Positions 1 through 6,805 of a stretch of DNA of 8,882 nt are shown piece after piece (the first letter of the stretch is position 1; each line of letters starts with the position of its first letter). Origin of the DNA: CAZCFB01 sp964511535 (GTDB taxonomy: Bacteria; Myxococcota_A; Polyangia; GCA-2747355; CAZCFB01). The notes under the pieces were generated by a model. It was given only the letters and a program-made list of their open reading frames with translations. It searched no databases and was not told the DNA's origin. Location of the stretch: NCBI GenBank assembly GCA_964511535.1, contig CAZEFW010000246.1, positions 1 through 8,882 on the forward strand. The letters run 5' to 3'. The translations under genes and the position numbers were made by a program.

Positions 1-729
<729 letters not shown>

Positions 730-750
730 GGCTACCTCATCTCCTGAGTT

Positions 751-1278
751 CTAGGTCCTGCAGCGGATGACATACGTGCCTGCTACCCAGTCCGACAGCC
801 CCCGCTTCTCACGGTCGAACCCGACCCAGATGAACCCCAGGCCCAGCAGCCCGAGGCTAAGGACGAACCCGACGCACCTCAGGGCGACCCGCCACATCTC
901 AGGGGCCTGCCCATAAACGTTGATCACCTTCAGCCTCAGCAGCTTCAGCCCCGGAGTCGCGCCGGAGATGAAAAGGAACAGCGCGGTGTAGAGCGACACC
1001 AACAAGAGCGCCAGGATCACGACGCTGTAGAACATGCCCTCGCCGCCGATGACCAGCTCCAGCGCGGTCTCGAGCCTGATCTGGGACATCCCCTGCATGC
1101 TGTAGCCGGTCAGCGCCTTGGCCAGCCAGACCACGCCTGCGATGACAGGCAGCACCACCACCCCGTCCACCATTGCGGCAAGCGCGCGGCGCCAGAATCC
1201 GGCGACGAGCACCTCCTGCCCCTCGGTGCTGCGGGCGGATCTGGAGCCGTTTTCTGAGGAAGATTCCCGATCCAGCAT
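751..1278 (-). CDS. RDD family integral membrane protein
   Basis: The protein has about 175 residues. It has a polar N-terminus, then the RDD signature: an Arg-Ala pair followed by Asp in GFWRRALAAMVDG, which opens the first membrane helix. A second hydrophobic segment lies mid-protein (YSVVILALLLVSLYTALFLF). Next come the family's GATPGLKLLRLKVI stretch after helix two and a last helix with GLGFIWVGFDREKRGLSDWVAGTYVI. RDD proteins are small multi-helix membrane proteins of mostly unknown function; some have been linked to ion or Na+/H+ exchange. I chose ATG 1278 over in-frame GTG 1284 because the GTG lies inside a 12-bp palindrome that also contains a -10-like TATAGT. No Shine-Dalgarno is visible before either codon, so the message may be leaderless. 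It heads a likely two-gene unit with the downstream GspE-N protein. Confidence 0.88.
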   Translation of the reverse strand: MLDRESSSENGSRSARSTEGQEVLVAGFWRRALAAMVDGVVVLPVIAGVVWLAKALTGYSMQGMSQIRLETALELVIGGEGMFYSVVILALLLVSLYTALFLFISGATPGLKLLRLKVINVYGQAPEMWRVALRCVGFVLSLGLLGLGFIWVGFDREKRGLSDWVAGTYVIRCRT

Positions 1279-1282
1279 GACC

Positions 1283-1313
1283 ACACTATAGTGTCAGCGG
1301 TGTTAAAAATCAC
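1283..1313 (-). promoter_or_regulatory. Candidate promoter with operator-like palindrome upstream of the RDD gene
   Basis: On the minus strand, TATAGT (1290-1285) lies 7 nt from the A of the ATG at 1278. A weak -35 (GTGATT, 1313-1308, 3 of 6 matches) is 17 bp upstream. The -10 sits inside ACACTATAGTGT (1283-1294), a perfect 12-bp palindrome that could bind a repressor. A 12-bp palindrome is expected about twice by chance in a window of this size, so only its position makes it notable. Confidence 0.35.
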
Positions 1314-1318
1314 GTTTT

Positions 1319-2083
1319 TCAAGCACCGCCGCGAGGGGGGGATAACCGACCGGTCAGGTGGGAAACGATGGCGATGAGGGCAACCGCCGCCGTCTCGGTG
1401 CGCAGGGTGTTGGGACCCAGGCTCACCGCCCGGTAGCCGAGGGCTCTCGCTTGCGCCACTTCGTCATCGTCGAAGCCGCCCTCCGGACCCACCGCCACGG
1501 TCACGTCGCCGCACCCCGGGCCGATACCCAGGGCGTCCGACGCCAGGTCAACGCCCCCCGGGTGGGCCATCAGCCGCGCGCTCCCATCCGGCGCCGCGCC
1601 GAGCCCCTGCTTCAGCTCACACAGGGGGAGCAGCTCCGGGAAGAGCGCCCGGCCGCTCTGGCGCCCCGCCTGGGCGATGATCTCGGCCCAGCGGTCGGCC
1701 TTGGCCGCTGCCTGCCGCGGGCGGCTGACCGACCGCTTGCAGATCACCGGCACCACCCTGTCCACCCCGAGCTCGGTGGCCTTCTGCAGCACCATCTCGG
1801 TTCGGCGCGCGCGAGACAGGCCGTACACCAGGGTCAGCCGGCTCTCGGGCGGGGTGGCCGGCGCCAGCCGCTCCTCCACATGAGCCACGGCCTCGGTGCG
1901 GGACACTTTCTGCAACGTCGCCAGCCAGCGCGCGCCGCTGCCGTCCACAAGCTCCACCCGCTCGCCGACGGCCAGACGCAGCACATGGGATAGGTAATGG
2001 TGCGGTGGCCCGGCTATCCGGATCGTCTCCCCTCGCAGCGCTCCCCCGGGCAGGACCAGGCGGCGAATCCCTAAACGACGCAT
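1319..2083 (-). CDS. rsmE: 16S rRNA (uracil1498-N3)-methyltransferase RsmE
   Basis: The protein has 254 residues, near the family's usual 240-250. It is a SPOUT-class (knotted) S-adenosylmethionine methyltransferase that methylates N3 of U1498 in 16S rRNA on the 30S subunit. Visible motifs are a PUA-like N-terminal domain with HHYLSHVLRLAVGERVELVDG (28-48), KATELGVDRVVPV (101-113), QAGRQSGR (138-145), the knot motif GPEGGF (199-204), and LGPNTLRTETA (222-232), which forms the cofactor site. It follows prmA by 41 bp, a common bacterial pairing, so it is probably cotranscribed from the prmA promoter. The ATG at 2083 has no good Shine-Dalgarno. A GAGGA sequence further upstream instead fits a tiny out-of-frame ORF that overlaps this start. 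The C-terminal Pro-Arg-rich tail encodes a G7 run. Confidence 0.96.
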   Translation of the reverse strand: MRRLGIRRLVLPGGALRGETIRIAGPPHHYLSHVLRLAVGERVELVDGSGARWLATLQKVSRTEAVAHVEERLAPATPPESRLTLVYGLSRARRTEMVLQKATELGVDRVVPVICKRSVSRPRQAAAKADRWAEIIAQAGRQSGRALFPELLPLCELKQGLGAAPDGSARLMAHPGGVDLASDALGIGPGCGDVTVAVGPEGGFDDDEVAQARALGYRAVSLGPNTLRTETAAVALIAIVSHLTGRLSPPRGGA

Positions 2084-2106
2084 GGTGGGCGGCAGGTGTT
2101 CTGCAC
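2071..2106 (-). other. Possible 11-codon leader ORF overlapping the rsmE start
   Basis: GTG at 2106 is preceded at short spacing by CGAGGA. It opens a frame of 11 codons (about MQNTCRPPCVV) that stops with TAG at 2073-2071, just inside rsmE. The rsmE ATG (2083) itself lacks a Shine-Dalgarno, so terminating ribosomes could re-initiate there. This rests only on site spacing; the ORF is short enough to occur by chance. Confidence 0.2.
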
Positions 2107-2124
2107 GGGGTCCTCGATGGGATG

Positions 2125-3039
2125 TCAGTAGCGGACGCGGAAGATCACCGCGGTCCAGCCACCCTGCTCAACGGTGAGCTCCGGCTCCAGCTTGAGGTCA
2201 GCGCTGTAGGCCCGGCACACCTCCCCCGCCTCGTGGCTCAGCAGCCCGCTGACCACCAGGTGGCCGAACTCCTCGAGCGGCTTGACCAGCCTCGGCTGCA
2301 GGTCCAGCAGCAGGTCCCGGGTCAGGTTGGCCAGGATCACCGACTGGCTGGCATCCTTCAGCTCGAAATCCCGCGCGGAGGCCTCGTGCAGTTCCACGCG
2401 ATCCTGCAGGTCGTTGGCCTCCAGGTTGGCGCGGCACACCTCCACCGCCACCGGGTCGCTGTCCAGAGCGGCGATTTCAGCGTCGGGCCACAGCTTGGCA
2501 GCTGACATGGCGAGGATCCCGGTGCCGGTGCCAAGATCGAGCACCGCGGCAGGCGGCGAACCCCGACGGGCGAGGCGCTCCATGCACTTGACCATCAGGG
2601 TGGTGCTGGCGTGCAGCCCGGTGCCGAAGGCCTGCCCTGGATCCATCTCGATGACCTGCTCGTGGGGCGCGGCTTCGTACTCCTTCCAGGAGGGCTTGAT
2701 CACCAGGAATCGGCCCAGGTTGATCACCGGGAAGAACTCCTTGTACGCCTCGCCCCAGGCCTTGGCCTCGGCCTCCTCGGCCTCCCAGGACCAGGGGTCG
2801 GTCTCGAGGCCCATGTCCTTGAGCGAGTCGAGCAGGGTCTGCACCTGCTGGACCCGCTCGTCCACCCGGTCGGCGGGCAGCCAGGCGACCACCTCGCTGG
2901 AGCCGTCCGCGGCCTTGTTCATGGTGTCGGCGTCACGCTCCTCCACGCCCCCGCCCTCCTCGGTCAGCAGGTTGACCAGCGGTTCGAGCACGGCGGCGGG
3001 AACGATGAAGCGTATCTGGGCGAGTTCTTCCACGAGCAC
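2125..3039 (-). CDS. prmA: Ribosomal protein L11 methyltransferase PrmA
   Basis: The protein has 304 residues, close to the usual 290-310. It uses S-adenosylmethionine to methylate lysines and the N-terminus of ribosomal protein L11. The N-terminal substrate-recognition domain (about 1-105) is followed by the linker ending WKEYEAAPHEQVIEMDPGQAFGTGLHAST. DPGxAFGTGxH (133-143) is diagnostic of PrmA. Class I methyltransferase motif I is LDLGTGTGIL (167-176), the acidic cofactor-binding residue is in ALDSDP (191-196), and motif IV is ANLT (237-240), where many PrmA have NI. The start is GTG at 3039, with a second in-frame GTG at 3033. No Shine-Dalgarno is present, and a near-consensus promoter places the transcript 5' end at about the first GTG. 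It is 54 bp downstream of the radical SAM gene and 41 bp upstream of rsmE. Confidence 0.96.
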   Translation of the reverse strand: MLVEELAQIRFIVPAAVLEPLVNLLTEEGGGVEERDADTMNKAADGSSEVVAWLPADRVDERVQQVQTLLDSLKDMGLETDPWSWEAEEAEAKAWGEAYKEFFPVINLGRFLVIKPSWKEYEAAPHEQVIEMDPGQAFGTGLHASTTLMVKCMERLARRGSPPAAVLDLGTGTGILAMSAAKLWPDAEIAALDSDPVAVEVCRANLEANDLQDRVELHEASARDFELKDASQSVILANLTRDLLLDLQPRLVKPLEEFGHLVVSGLLSHEAGEVCRAYSADLKLEPELTVEQGGWTAVIFRVRY

Positions 3040-3044
3040 AGGTA

Positions 3045-3073
3045 TTTATATGAGCCGGCCTGCTGACTGTCAA
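3045..3073 (-). promoter_or_regulatory. Strong sigma70-type promoter for prmA-rsmE
   Basis: On the minus strand, TTGACA (3073-3068, 6 of 6) and TATAAA (3050-3045, 5 of 6) are separated by exactly 17 bp in the short gap between the radical SAM stop and the prmA start. The expected transcript start, about 7 nt after the -10, falls on or beside GTG 3039, which implies a leaderless prmA message, or a 5-nt leader if GTG 3033 is used. Confidence 0.75.
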
Positions 3074-3093
3074 CGAATGTGAGCACGGCTCCC

Positions 3094-4032
3094 TCAGCCT
3101 GCGCTGGCCCCTTGCACCACGCCCAGGCGACGCAACTCCCGCCGGATCTGTTGCAGACTTGCCGCTTTTTGGGCGGTGAATTCGGGCGCCACCAGCCTGG
3201 CGCCAGGGCACTCGCCCACCAGGCGGTGGACCTCCACCCGCCAGGGCAGGTGAGGCAAGAACGCTGCCAGGCGACGAATATAGCCGTCCAGATCCGGCGG
3301 CTCGAAGCGCCCCTGCCGGTACAGCGCCTCCAGCGGGCTGTGGCGCAGCACATGGCAGTGATGCAGCTTCACCGCGTCCACCCCGAGCAGGGCCAGGTGC
3401 GCGGCCGTGTCCCGGGCGGCGGCCTCGCCCTCCGGGCGCAGCGGGCCGCCTGGCTCGTCCTGACGGGGCAGGCCGAGCACCACGTGGGCGCAGACCCGCG
3501 CGCCGATGTCCTGGAGCCGCGCCACCGCCCGGTCGAAGCAGGCCACCGTGTGAAGCCGCCGGTTGAAGCGCAGGGTATCCTCGCGCACGCTCTGCAGGCC
3601 AAGCTCCACCAGCAGCTCCGGGCCGCCGGCGCGGACGTGGCGCGCCAGGACGGCGAGGATCTCCGGTCCAAGGCAGTCCGGACGGGTGCCCAGGGCGATG
3701 CTCACCACCTCGGATCGCCCGTGAAGCAGCGACAGCGCCTCGTCCAGTTTCTCCGGGCTGGTGTAGGTGGCGCTGTGGTCTTGCAGGTAGCCGATGACCC
3801 CGGTGCCCTGGGGCAGCCGGGCCAGGGCCCGGGTCAGCTGCAGCGCCAGGGGCGGGAGCGGAAGATCCTCTGGCTCGGCGCAGAACAGGCACCCGCCGAG
3901 ACCGAGGGTGCCGTCCCGGTTGGGACATGTCGCGCCCAGCTTGAGGCACAGCTTGCGCACCCTCTGCCCGTGCCGTGCGCGCAGCAGCGGCGCCAGCTCG
4001 TTGACGGGCCTTTGGGGCTGATCCTGGTTCAC
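3094..4032 (-). CDS. TIGR01212/YhcC-family radical SAM protein
   Basis: The protein has 312 residues from GTG 4032. The radical SAM iron-sulfur cluster motif is CPNRDGTLGLGGCLFC (Cys 36, 48, 51 from this start), with the widened first spacing typical of the TIGR01212/YhcC group rather than CX3CX2C. It is followed by GYLQDHSATYTSPEKLDEAL, SIALGTRPDCLG and LVELGLQSVREDTLRFNRRLH, all typical of the family. HVVLGLP, VKLHHCHVLRHSPLEALYRQG and a C-terminal helical stretch complete it. Members are cytoplasmic and their substrate is not firmly established; a tRNA or sulfur-related modification role has been suggested by similarity to Elp3-like enzymes. The frame stays open up to a TTG at 4128, but that extension crosses AT-rich intergenic DNA. 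GTG 4032 has an AAGGTGAG ribosome site and gives the normal N-terminus (VNELAPLLRARHGQRVRKL). Confidence 0.9.
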   Translation of the reverse strand: MNQDQPQRPVNELAPLLRARHGQRVRKLCLKLGATCPNRDGTLGLGGCLFCAEPEDLPLPPLALQLTRALARLPQGTGVIGYLQDHSATYTSPEKLDEALSLLHGRSEVVSIALGTRPDCLGPEILAVLARHVRAGGPELLVELGLQSVREDTLRFNRRLHTVACFDRAVARLQDIGARVCAHVVLGLPRQDEPGGPLRPEGEAAARDTAAHLALLGVDAVKLHHCHVLRHSPLEALYRQGRFEPPDLDGYIRRLAAFLPHLPWRVEVHRLVGECPGARLVAPEFTAQKAASLQQIRRELRRLGVVQGASAG

Positions 4033-4142
4033 GCGTCTCACCTTCTGGACAGGTTTTGCCCCCCATGCTACATCGATTTCGACGAACGATATTTCGTTGA
4101 ATTTTCTAGTAATGGTGAAACGGCCCAAAGGAGGGTAGAGCC
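4033..4142. promoter_or_regulatory. Divergent intergenic region with inverted repeat
   Basis: This AT-richer gap lies between the radical SAM gene (minus) and the 62-aa gene (plus), so promoters for both should be here. It contains an inverted repeat AACGA-TATT-TCGTT (4085-4098) and two similar direct elements, CGATTTCG (from about 4074) and CGATATTTCG (4087-4096). The plus-strand Shine-Dalgarno AAAGGAGGG is at 4127-4135. I found no convincing -35/-10 pair on either strand. An operator role for the inverted repeat is a guess. Confidence 0.4.
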
Positions 4143-4331
4143 ATGACTTTCAGCGGTGCCAAGGTCTTTTCGGCAACCAAGGCGAGGGAGCGCGAAGAGC
4201 TGGGTGAGACAGTGACGCGCTGGATGCGCAAGCACCCGGAATACGAAGTCACGGACAAGATCGTCACCCAGAGCTCCGACAACGAGTTTCACTGCTTGAC
4301 CGTCACCCTGTTCTATCAGGCCAAGGACTAG
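4143..4331 (+). CDS. Small unrecognised protein, predicted beta-alpha-beta-beta fold
   Basis: The protein has 62 residues and its function is not recognised. The start is well supported: AAAGGAGGG is a near-perfect Shine-Dalgarno ending 7 nt before the ATG. The sequence suggests a first strand (AKVFSAT), an amphipathic charged helix (about 12-31, KAREREELGETVTRWMRKHP), a second strand (YEVTDKIVTQSS) and a third (EFHCLTVTLFYQ) with one Cys at 51. It has no signal peptide or membrane segment, so it is likely cytosolic. Size and strand/helix order recall small oligomeric proteins such as dodecins, but I see no dodecin flavin-binding motif and claim no homology. It diverges from the radical SAM gene and ends 8 bp before the convergent 134-aa gene. 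The compact sequence with strong initiation signals argues for a real, well-translated gene. Confidence 0.8.
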   Translation: MTFSGAKVFSATKAREREELGETVTRWMRKHPEYEVTDKIVTQSSDNEFHCLTVTLFYQAKD

Positions 4332-4339
4332 GCCGCGGC

Positions 4340-4744
4340 TCAGCCCCGCTGCTCGCAGCTCGTGTCCTCTCGAGCCTGCTCCCCTTCAGGAAGGATTCGC
4401 TCCATCCCCGGCGCCTGGCGCAGCAGCTCTAGCTCGCCCGCGCTGAGATAGACCCGCCGCTTGAGGCGGATGGCCGGAATCTCCAGCAGCAGGACAACCC
4501 GAGGATCGTCCTCGCTGGAGTCCGCGCAAGGCAGGAGCTGGATCCGCGCCTCACTGCCCGGCCGCTGCAGGTGGCGCCGCAGGTCTCGCTCCAGCCCGAG
4601 CAGGTGCTTGTGCTTCCTCAACGCCAGACGGGCGGTGGGATCCTCGAACAGGTCGAAGTTGCGATTGCGGCTCACGGCCTGATCCCCGGCCCTGAGCAGG
4701 ACCATGATCTCGTGGACCGTGTTGGCGCGTGCGGGCTCCGGCAT
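4340..4744 (-). CDS. Unrecognised 134-residue protein
   Basis: I do not recognise this family. The ATG at 4744 opens a soluble, charged protein with no signal peptide. The N-terminal half is probably helical (HEIMVLLRAGDQAVSR, then RLALRKHKHLLGLERDLRRHLQ, about residues 11-60), rich in Arg, Lys and His. The centre is probably beta (ARIQLLPCA, RVVLLLEIPAIRLKRRVYLS), followed by a short helix and an acidic, polar C-terminus. Codon use is GC-rich like the neighbours. There is no clear Shine-Dalgarno; TATACT lies 10 nt before the ATG, so the message may be nearly leaderless. It is convergent with the 62-aa gene, with 8 bp between stops and no visible terminator hairpin, so transcripts of the two genes may overlap. 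It is separated from the next upstream gene by 97 bp that hold promoter-like elements. Confidence 0.7.
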   Translation of the reverse strand: MPEPARANTVHEIMVLLRAGDQAVSRNRNFDLFEDPTARLALRKHKHLLGLERDLRRHLQRPGSEARIQLLPCADSSEDDPRVVLLLEIPAIRLKRRVYLSAGELELLRQAPGMERILPEGEQAREDTSCEQRG

Positions 4745-4841
4745 GACCCTGGAAGTATAGCCTCATCCGCACAAAAAGGGAGATTGGAGCCGCCTCCGGA
4801 TCCTAGATTTTGGATCAGGAATTATACGACAAGCATCTAAC
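4745..4841 (-). promoter_or_regulatory. Intergenic region with candidate promoters for the 134-aa gene
   Basis: On the minus strand there is a perfect -10 hexamer TATAAT (4826-4821) and a second -10-like TATACT (4759-4754), neither with a good -35 at 16-18 bp. Between them are a short inverted repeat GATCC-N8-GGATC and a GGAG/CTCC hairpin followed by a T5 run, which could weakly terminate transcription from the upstream membrane-protein gene. This is AT-rich relative to the genes around it. Confidence 0.4.
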
Positions 4842-6008
4842 TTAATTGGAAAGAGTAAAGCTATCTCTGGACGCATCCAGCTGCGGCCGCAGAGCGGCGC
4901 ATGAGGGCTCCTGGCACTCGAAGAACATGACATAGGCGAACCGCCCGCGCGGGATGGCCACGATGGATAGCTGCAACTTGCCCCCCGAGTATTGGCGCGC
5001 GAAGGAGAGCTGCCGGGCGGCGAGGCCGTTGATCTCCAGCGGCTCGATCCGATTGAACTGGTAGCGCTGCCCCTCGCCCATGCGGCGGAGCCGCGCCATG
5101 AACCGCTCCTGCTCCATGAAGGCCGGGACCAGCTGGATGCCCACCTTGAGCATGGCCTTGCCCTCGTGCACGGCCTGGAACAGGGATCCCGGCTGATGAT
5201 CGCTGGCGGCCCACCCCTTGCCCATGGCTGACATGCTCAGGCCCAGGGAGCTGACCTTGAAGTTGATGCCCCGGGGGGTTGGCTCGGCAGTGATGTGGTC
5301 CACGCTCAGCCCCGTGACCTGCGCGGGGAGCATGCGCAGCTGCACCACCAGCCCGACCCAGACCAGGGCCATCACCCCGATGACCAGGGCCACCACCTGA
5401 GCGCCCTGGTCATGCACCGGCAGCGGCCCCATGGGGCGGCGGCGCTCCACGGCCTCGGCGGCGGCCATCATGTCCTTGCCGCCAGGGCCTGCCTGCTCCT
5501 GGATCCGCACCTGGCGGTACACCGCAACCGCCATGATCACCTGCATGCCCAGGAAGATGAGGTCGAGGTAAGGGTGGTGCCCCTTCATGGCGAAGTAGAC
5601 GAAGACCGCCACCAGCACCAGCCCGGTCAGCGTGCGGATCCAGGCGCGGATGTAGCCGTAGCCCAGGCCGGGGAGCAGCACGTTGAGGATCACCGCCAAG
5701 CGCCGGCGGGGCGGGTGGTGCTCGCCGGCGGGCTCCAGCGCCGACAGATAAGCGTCGATGACCGAGAACGCGTGGAGCACGGCCGCGTTGCGCAGCAGGG
5801 TGCCGAGCAGGAACGATCCGAGGCTGGTGTCGAAGAAGGGGATCCCCTGAAGCACATGCGCCAGGGGCAGGCCCACCGCCAGCGCCGCGGCGCCTGCCAG
5901 GAGGCCCGCGGCCAGGCGGCGCCCGAGCAGCAGGTGCCCCAGCCCGGGCACCAGCGCGGCGGCCAGCGTGGTCCGCATCACCGGCGCTTGCTGGGTCCCC
6001 TGGGCCAC
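4842..6008 (-). CDS. Polytopic membrane protein with soluble C-terminal domain
   Basis: The protein has 388 residues. The N-terminal part has two similar units opening with a Pro-Gly-Leu-Gly motif: LVPGLGHLLLGRRLAAGLL (19-37) and LLPGLGYGYIRAWIRTL (111-127), each followed by hydrophobic helices. Together there are about six membrane segments up to residue 165. A charged cytoplasmic-looking stretch (170-200) precedes a last strong helix (about 204-222). The remaining ~165 residues are soluble, and their strand pattern around GLSMSAMGKGW and NGLAARQLSF resembles the DcrB/PsbP-like fold; that is inference. The PGLG repeats resemble those in small bacterial membrane proteins of unknown function. 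GTG 6008 lies 4 nt after the def stop, with AGGGG upstream inside def, so translation is coupled. ATG 5978 is an alternative start. A role in envelope biology is likely but unspecified. Confidence 0.8.
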   Translation of the reverse strand: MAQGTQQAPVMRTTLAAALVPGLGHLLLGRRLAAGLLAGAAALAVGLPLAHVLQGIPFFDTSLGSFLLGTLLRNAAVLHAFSVIDAYLSALEPAGEHHPPRRRLAVILNVLLPGLGYGYIRAWIRTLTGLVLVAVFVYFAMKGHHPYLDLIFLGMQVIMAVAVYRQVRIQEQAGPGGKDMMAAAEAVERRRPMGPLPVHDQGAQVVALVIGVMALVWVGLVVQLRMLPAQVTGLSVDHITAEPTPRGINFKVSSLGLSMSAMGKGWAASDHQPGSLFQAVHEGKAMLKVGIQLVPAFMEQERFMARLRRMGEGQRYQFNRIEPLEINGLAARQLSFARQYSGGKLQLSIVAIPRGRFAYVMFFECQEPSCAALRPQLDASRDSFTLSN

Positions 6009-6012
6009 CGGG

Positions 6013-6519
6013 TCAGCCCCTGTTGCGTGCCAGCTTGCGGCGGATGAGCTGCCGCTTGATCCGGCCCACGAAGTCGGCGATGAGCTTGCCGTTGAGGTGG
6101 TCGAACTCGTGCTGCATGGCCCGGGCGAACAGGCCGTCGCCCTCCACCTCGAACCGGTTGCCGTCCAGGTCGGTGGCGCGGAAGCGGGCCCGCAGGGAGC
6201 GCGCGATGGGCACGAACACGTCGGGGAACGACAGGCACCCTTCCTCGGTGACCTCCTGCTCCTCGCCCAGCTCCACCACCTCGGGGTTGATGAACACCAT
6301 GGGCGGATCCTTCTCGGTGCCGCCGGCGATGGGCGCGTCCACGATGAACACCCGCTTCGCCACGCCGATCTGGATCGCGGCCAGGCCTGCGCCGGACTCG
6401 GCGTACATGGTCTCTGCCATGTCCTGCACCAGCTGGCGCACCTCGGCGACGTCTACCACCTCGACGCTGTCATCGCGCAGCCGCGGATCGGGGTACACGA
6501 CGATGTCACGTATGGCCAT
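6013..6519 (-). CDS. def: Peptide deformylase
   Basis: The protein has 168 residues, the usual bacterial length. It removes the formyl group from the N-terminal Met of nascent proteins at the ribosome. All three catalytic motifs are present: GAGLAAIQIG (43-52; Ile where many have Pro or Thr, Gln50 kept), EGCLSFP (93-99; Cys95 is a metal ligand, with Phe where Val is common) and QHEFDHLNG (136-144; His137 and His141 bind metal, Glu138 is catalytic). The start at ATG 6519 is fixed by homology and by GGAGGG 9 nt upstream. The frame is open further upstream, but that part only overlaps fmdB in another frame. The ATG starts 1 nt after the fmdB stop and the stop is 4 nt before the next gene, so all three are tightly coupled. 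The frequent partner fmt is not adjacent. Confidence 0.97.
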   Translation of the reverse strand: MAIRDIVVYPDPRLRDDSVEVVDVAEVRQLVQDMAETMYAESGAGLAAIQIGVAKRVFIVDAPIAGGTEKDPPMVFINPEVVELGEEQEVTEEGCLSFPDVFVPIARSLRARFRATDLDGNRFEVEGDGLFARAMQHEFDHLNGKLIADFVGRIKRQLIRRKLARNRG

Positions 6520-6520
6520 G

Positions 6521-6751
6521 TCAGTGCCCTCCGCAGCCGCAAGAGCCGCAGTTGCCGGAGCTGCAGCCGTCACAGTTGCAGCCGCCGTGGGAGGAGCTGT
6601 AGCTGCCGCCGCTGGAGAAGCTGAACACGCTGAGGGCGCGCTCCACTCTGTCGGTGCCACAGTCTGGACAGTTGATCTGCTCATTGGTGGAGAAGACCAG
6701 CTCCTCGAACTCGTTGTTGCAGTCACTACATATGTACTCGTAGATGGGCAT
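6521..6751 (-). CDS. FmdB-family zinc ribbon protein with Cys-rich tail
   Basis: The protein has 76 residues. The N-terminus MPIYEYICSDCNNEFE with Cys 8 and 11, then NCPDCG with Cys 28 and 31, forms the CxxC-CxxC zinc ribbon of the FmdB/putative regulatory protein family (often named FmdB after the formamidase operon; function mostly unknown). After a Ser-rich linker (SVFSFSSGGSYSSS, 41-54) comes a Gly/Ser/Cys tail with six more Cys (58, 60, 63, 68, 71, 73) and a final His76. Related short FmdB-like proteins also have Ser/Gly/Cys tails, but six Cys plus His might form a second metal site. An AGGGGTGA ribosome site precedes ATG 6751, with a promoter just upstream. Placement directly before def suggests coexpression with translation functions. 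Confidence 0.9.
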   Translation of the reverse strand: MPIYEYICSDCNNEFEELVFSTNEQINCPDCGTDRVERALSVFSFSSGGSYSSSHGGCNCDGCSSGNCGSCGCGGH

Positions 6752-6776
6752 AATTCACCCCTGTCAAGGCTGTGAA

Positions 6777-6805
6777 ACTATTCATCAGGGGTGTCGGTGT
6801 GTCAA
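6777..6805 (-). promoter_or_regulatory. Promoter for fmdB-def-membrane protein operon
   Basis: On the minus strand, TTGACA (6805-6800, 6 of 6) and AATAGT (6782-6777, 4 of 6) are 17 bp apart. The expected transcript start is near 6770, giving a leader of about 19 nt with AGGGGTGA before the fmdB ATG. The -35 overlaps the stop codon region of the upstream histidine phosphatase gene. A second TTGACA at about 6766-6761 has no good -10 and probably is not used. Confidence 0.6.

Noticed and set aside
2933..4066. Long minus-strand frame in a different phase from the radical SAM gene
   Set aside because: It is rich in Arg, Pro, Ala and Gly without motifs, covers the radical SAM gene and the start of prmA, and is a typical out-of-phase shadow in GC-rich DNA.
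3079..4146. Long plus-strand open frame opposite the radical SAM gene
   Set aside because: Its composition is heavy in Gln, His and Arg with no recognisable domain; the opposite strand has clear family motifs, so this is an antisense shadow.
5295..6047. Plus-strand frame of about 250 codons opposite the membrane protein gene
   Set aside because: It is His, Gln and Arg rich with no motifs, and is antisense to a gene with clear membrane segments and coupled start.
6520..6726. N-terminal extension of def
   Set aside because: The Ala/Thr/Ser-rich extension is fmdB read in another frame; ATG 6519 has a strong ribosome site and gives the standard deformylase length.
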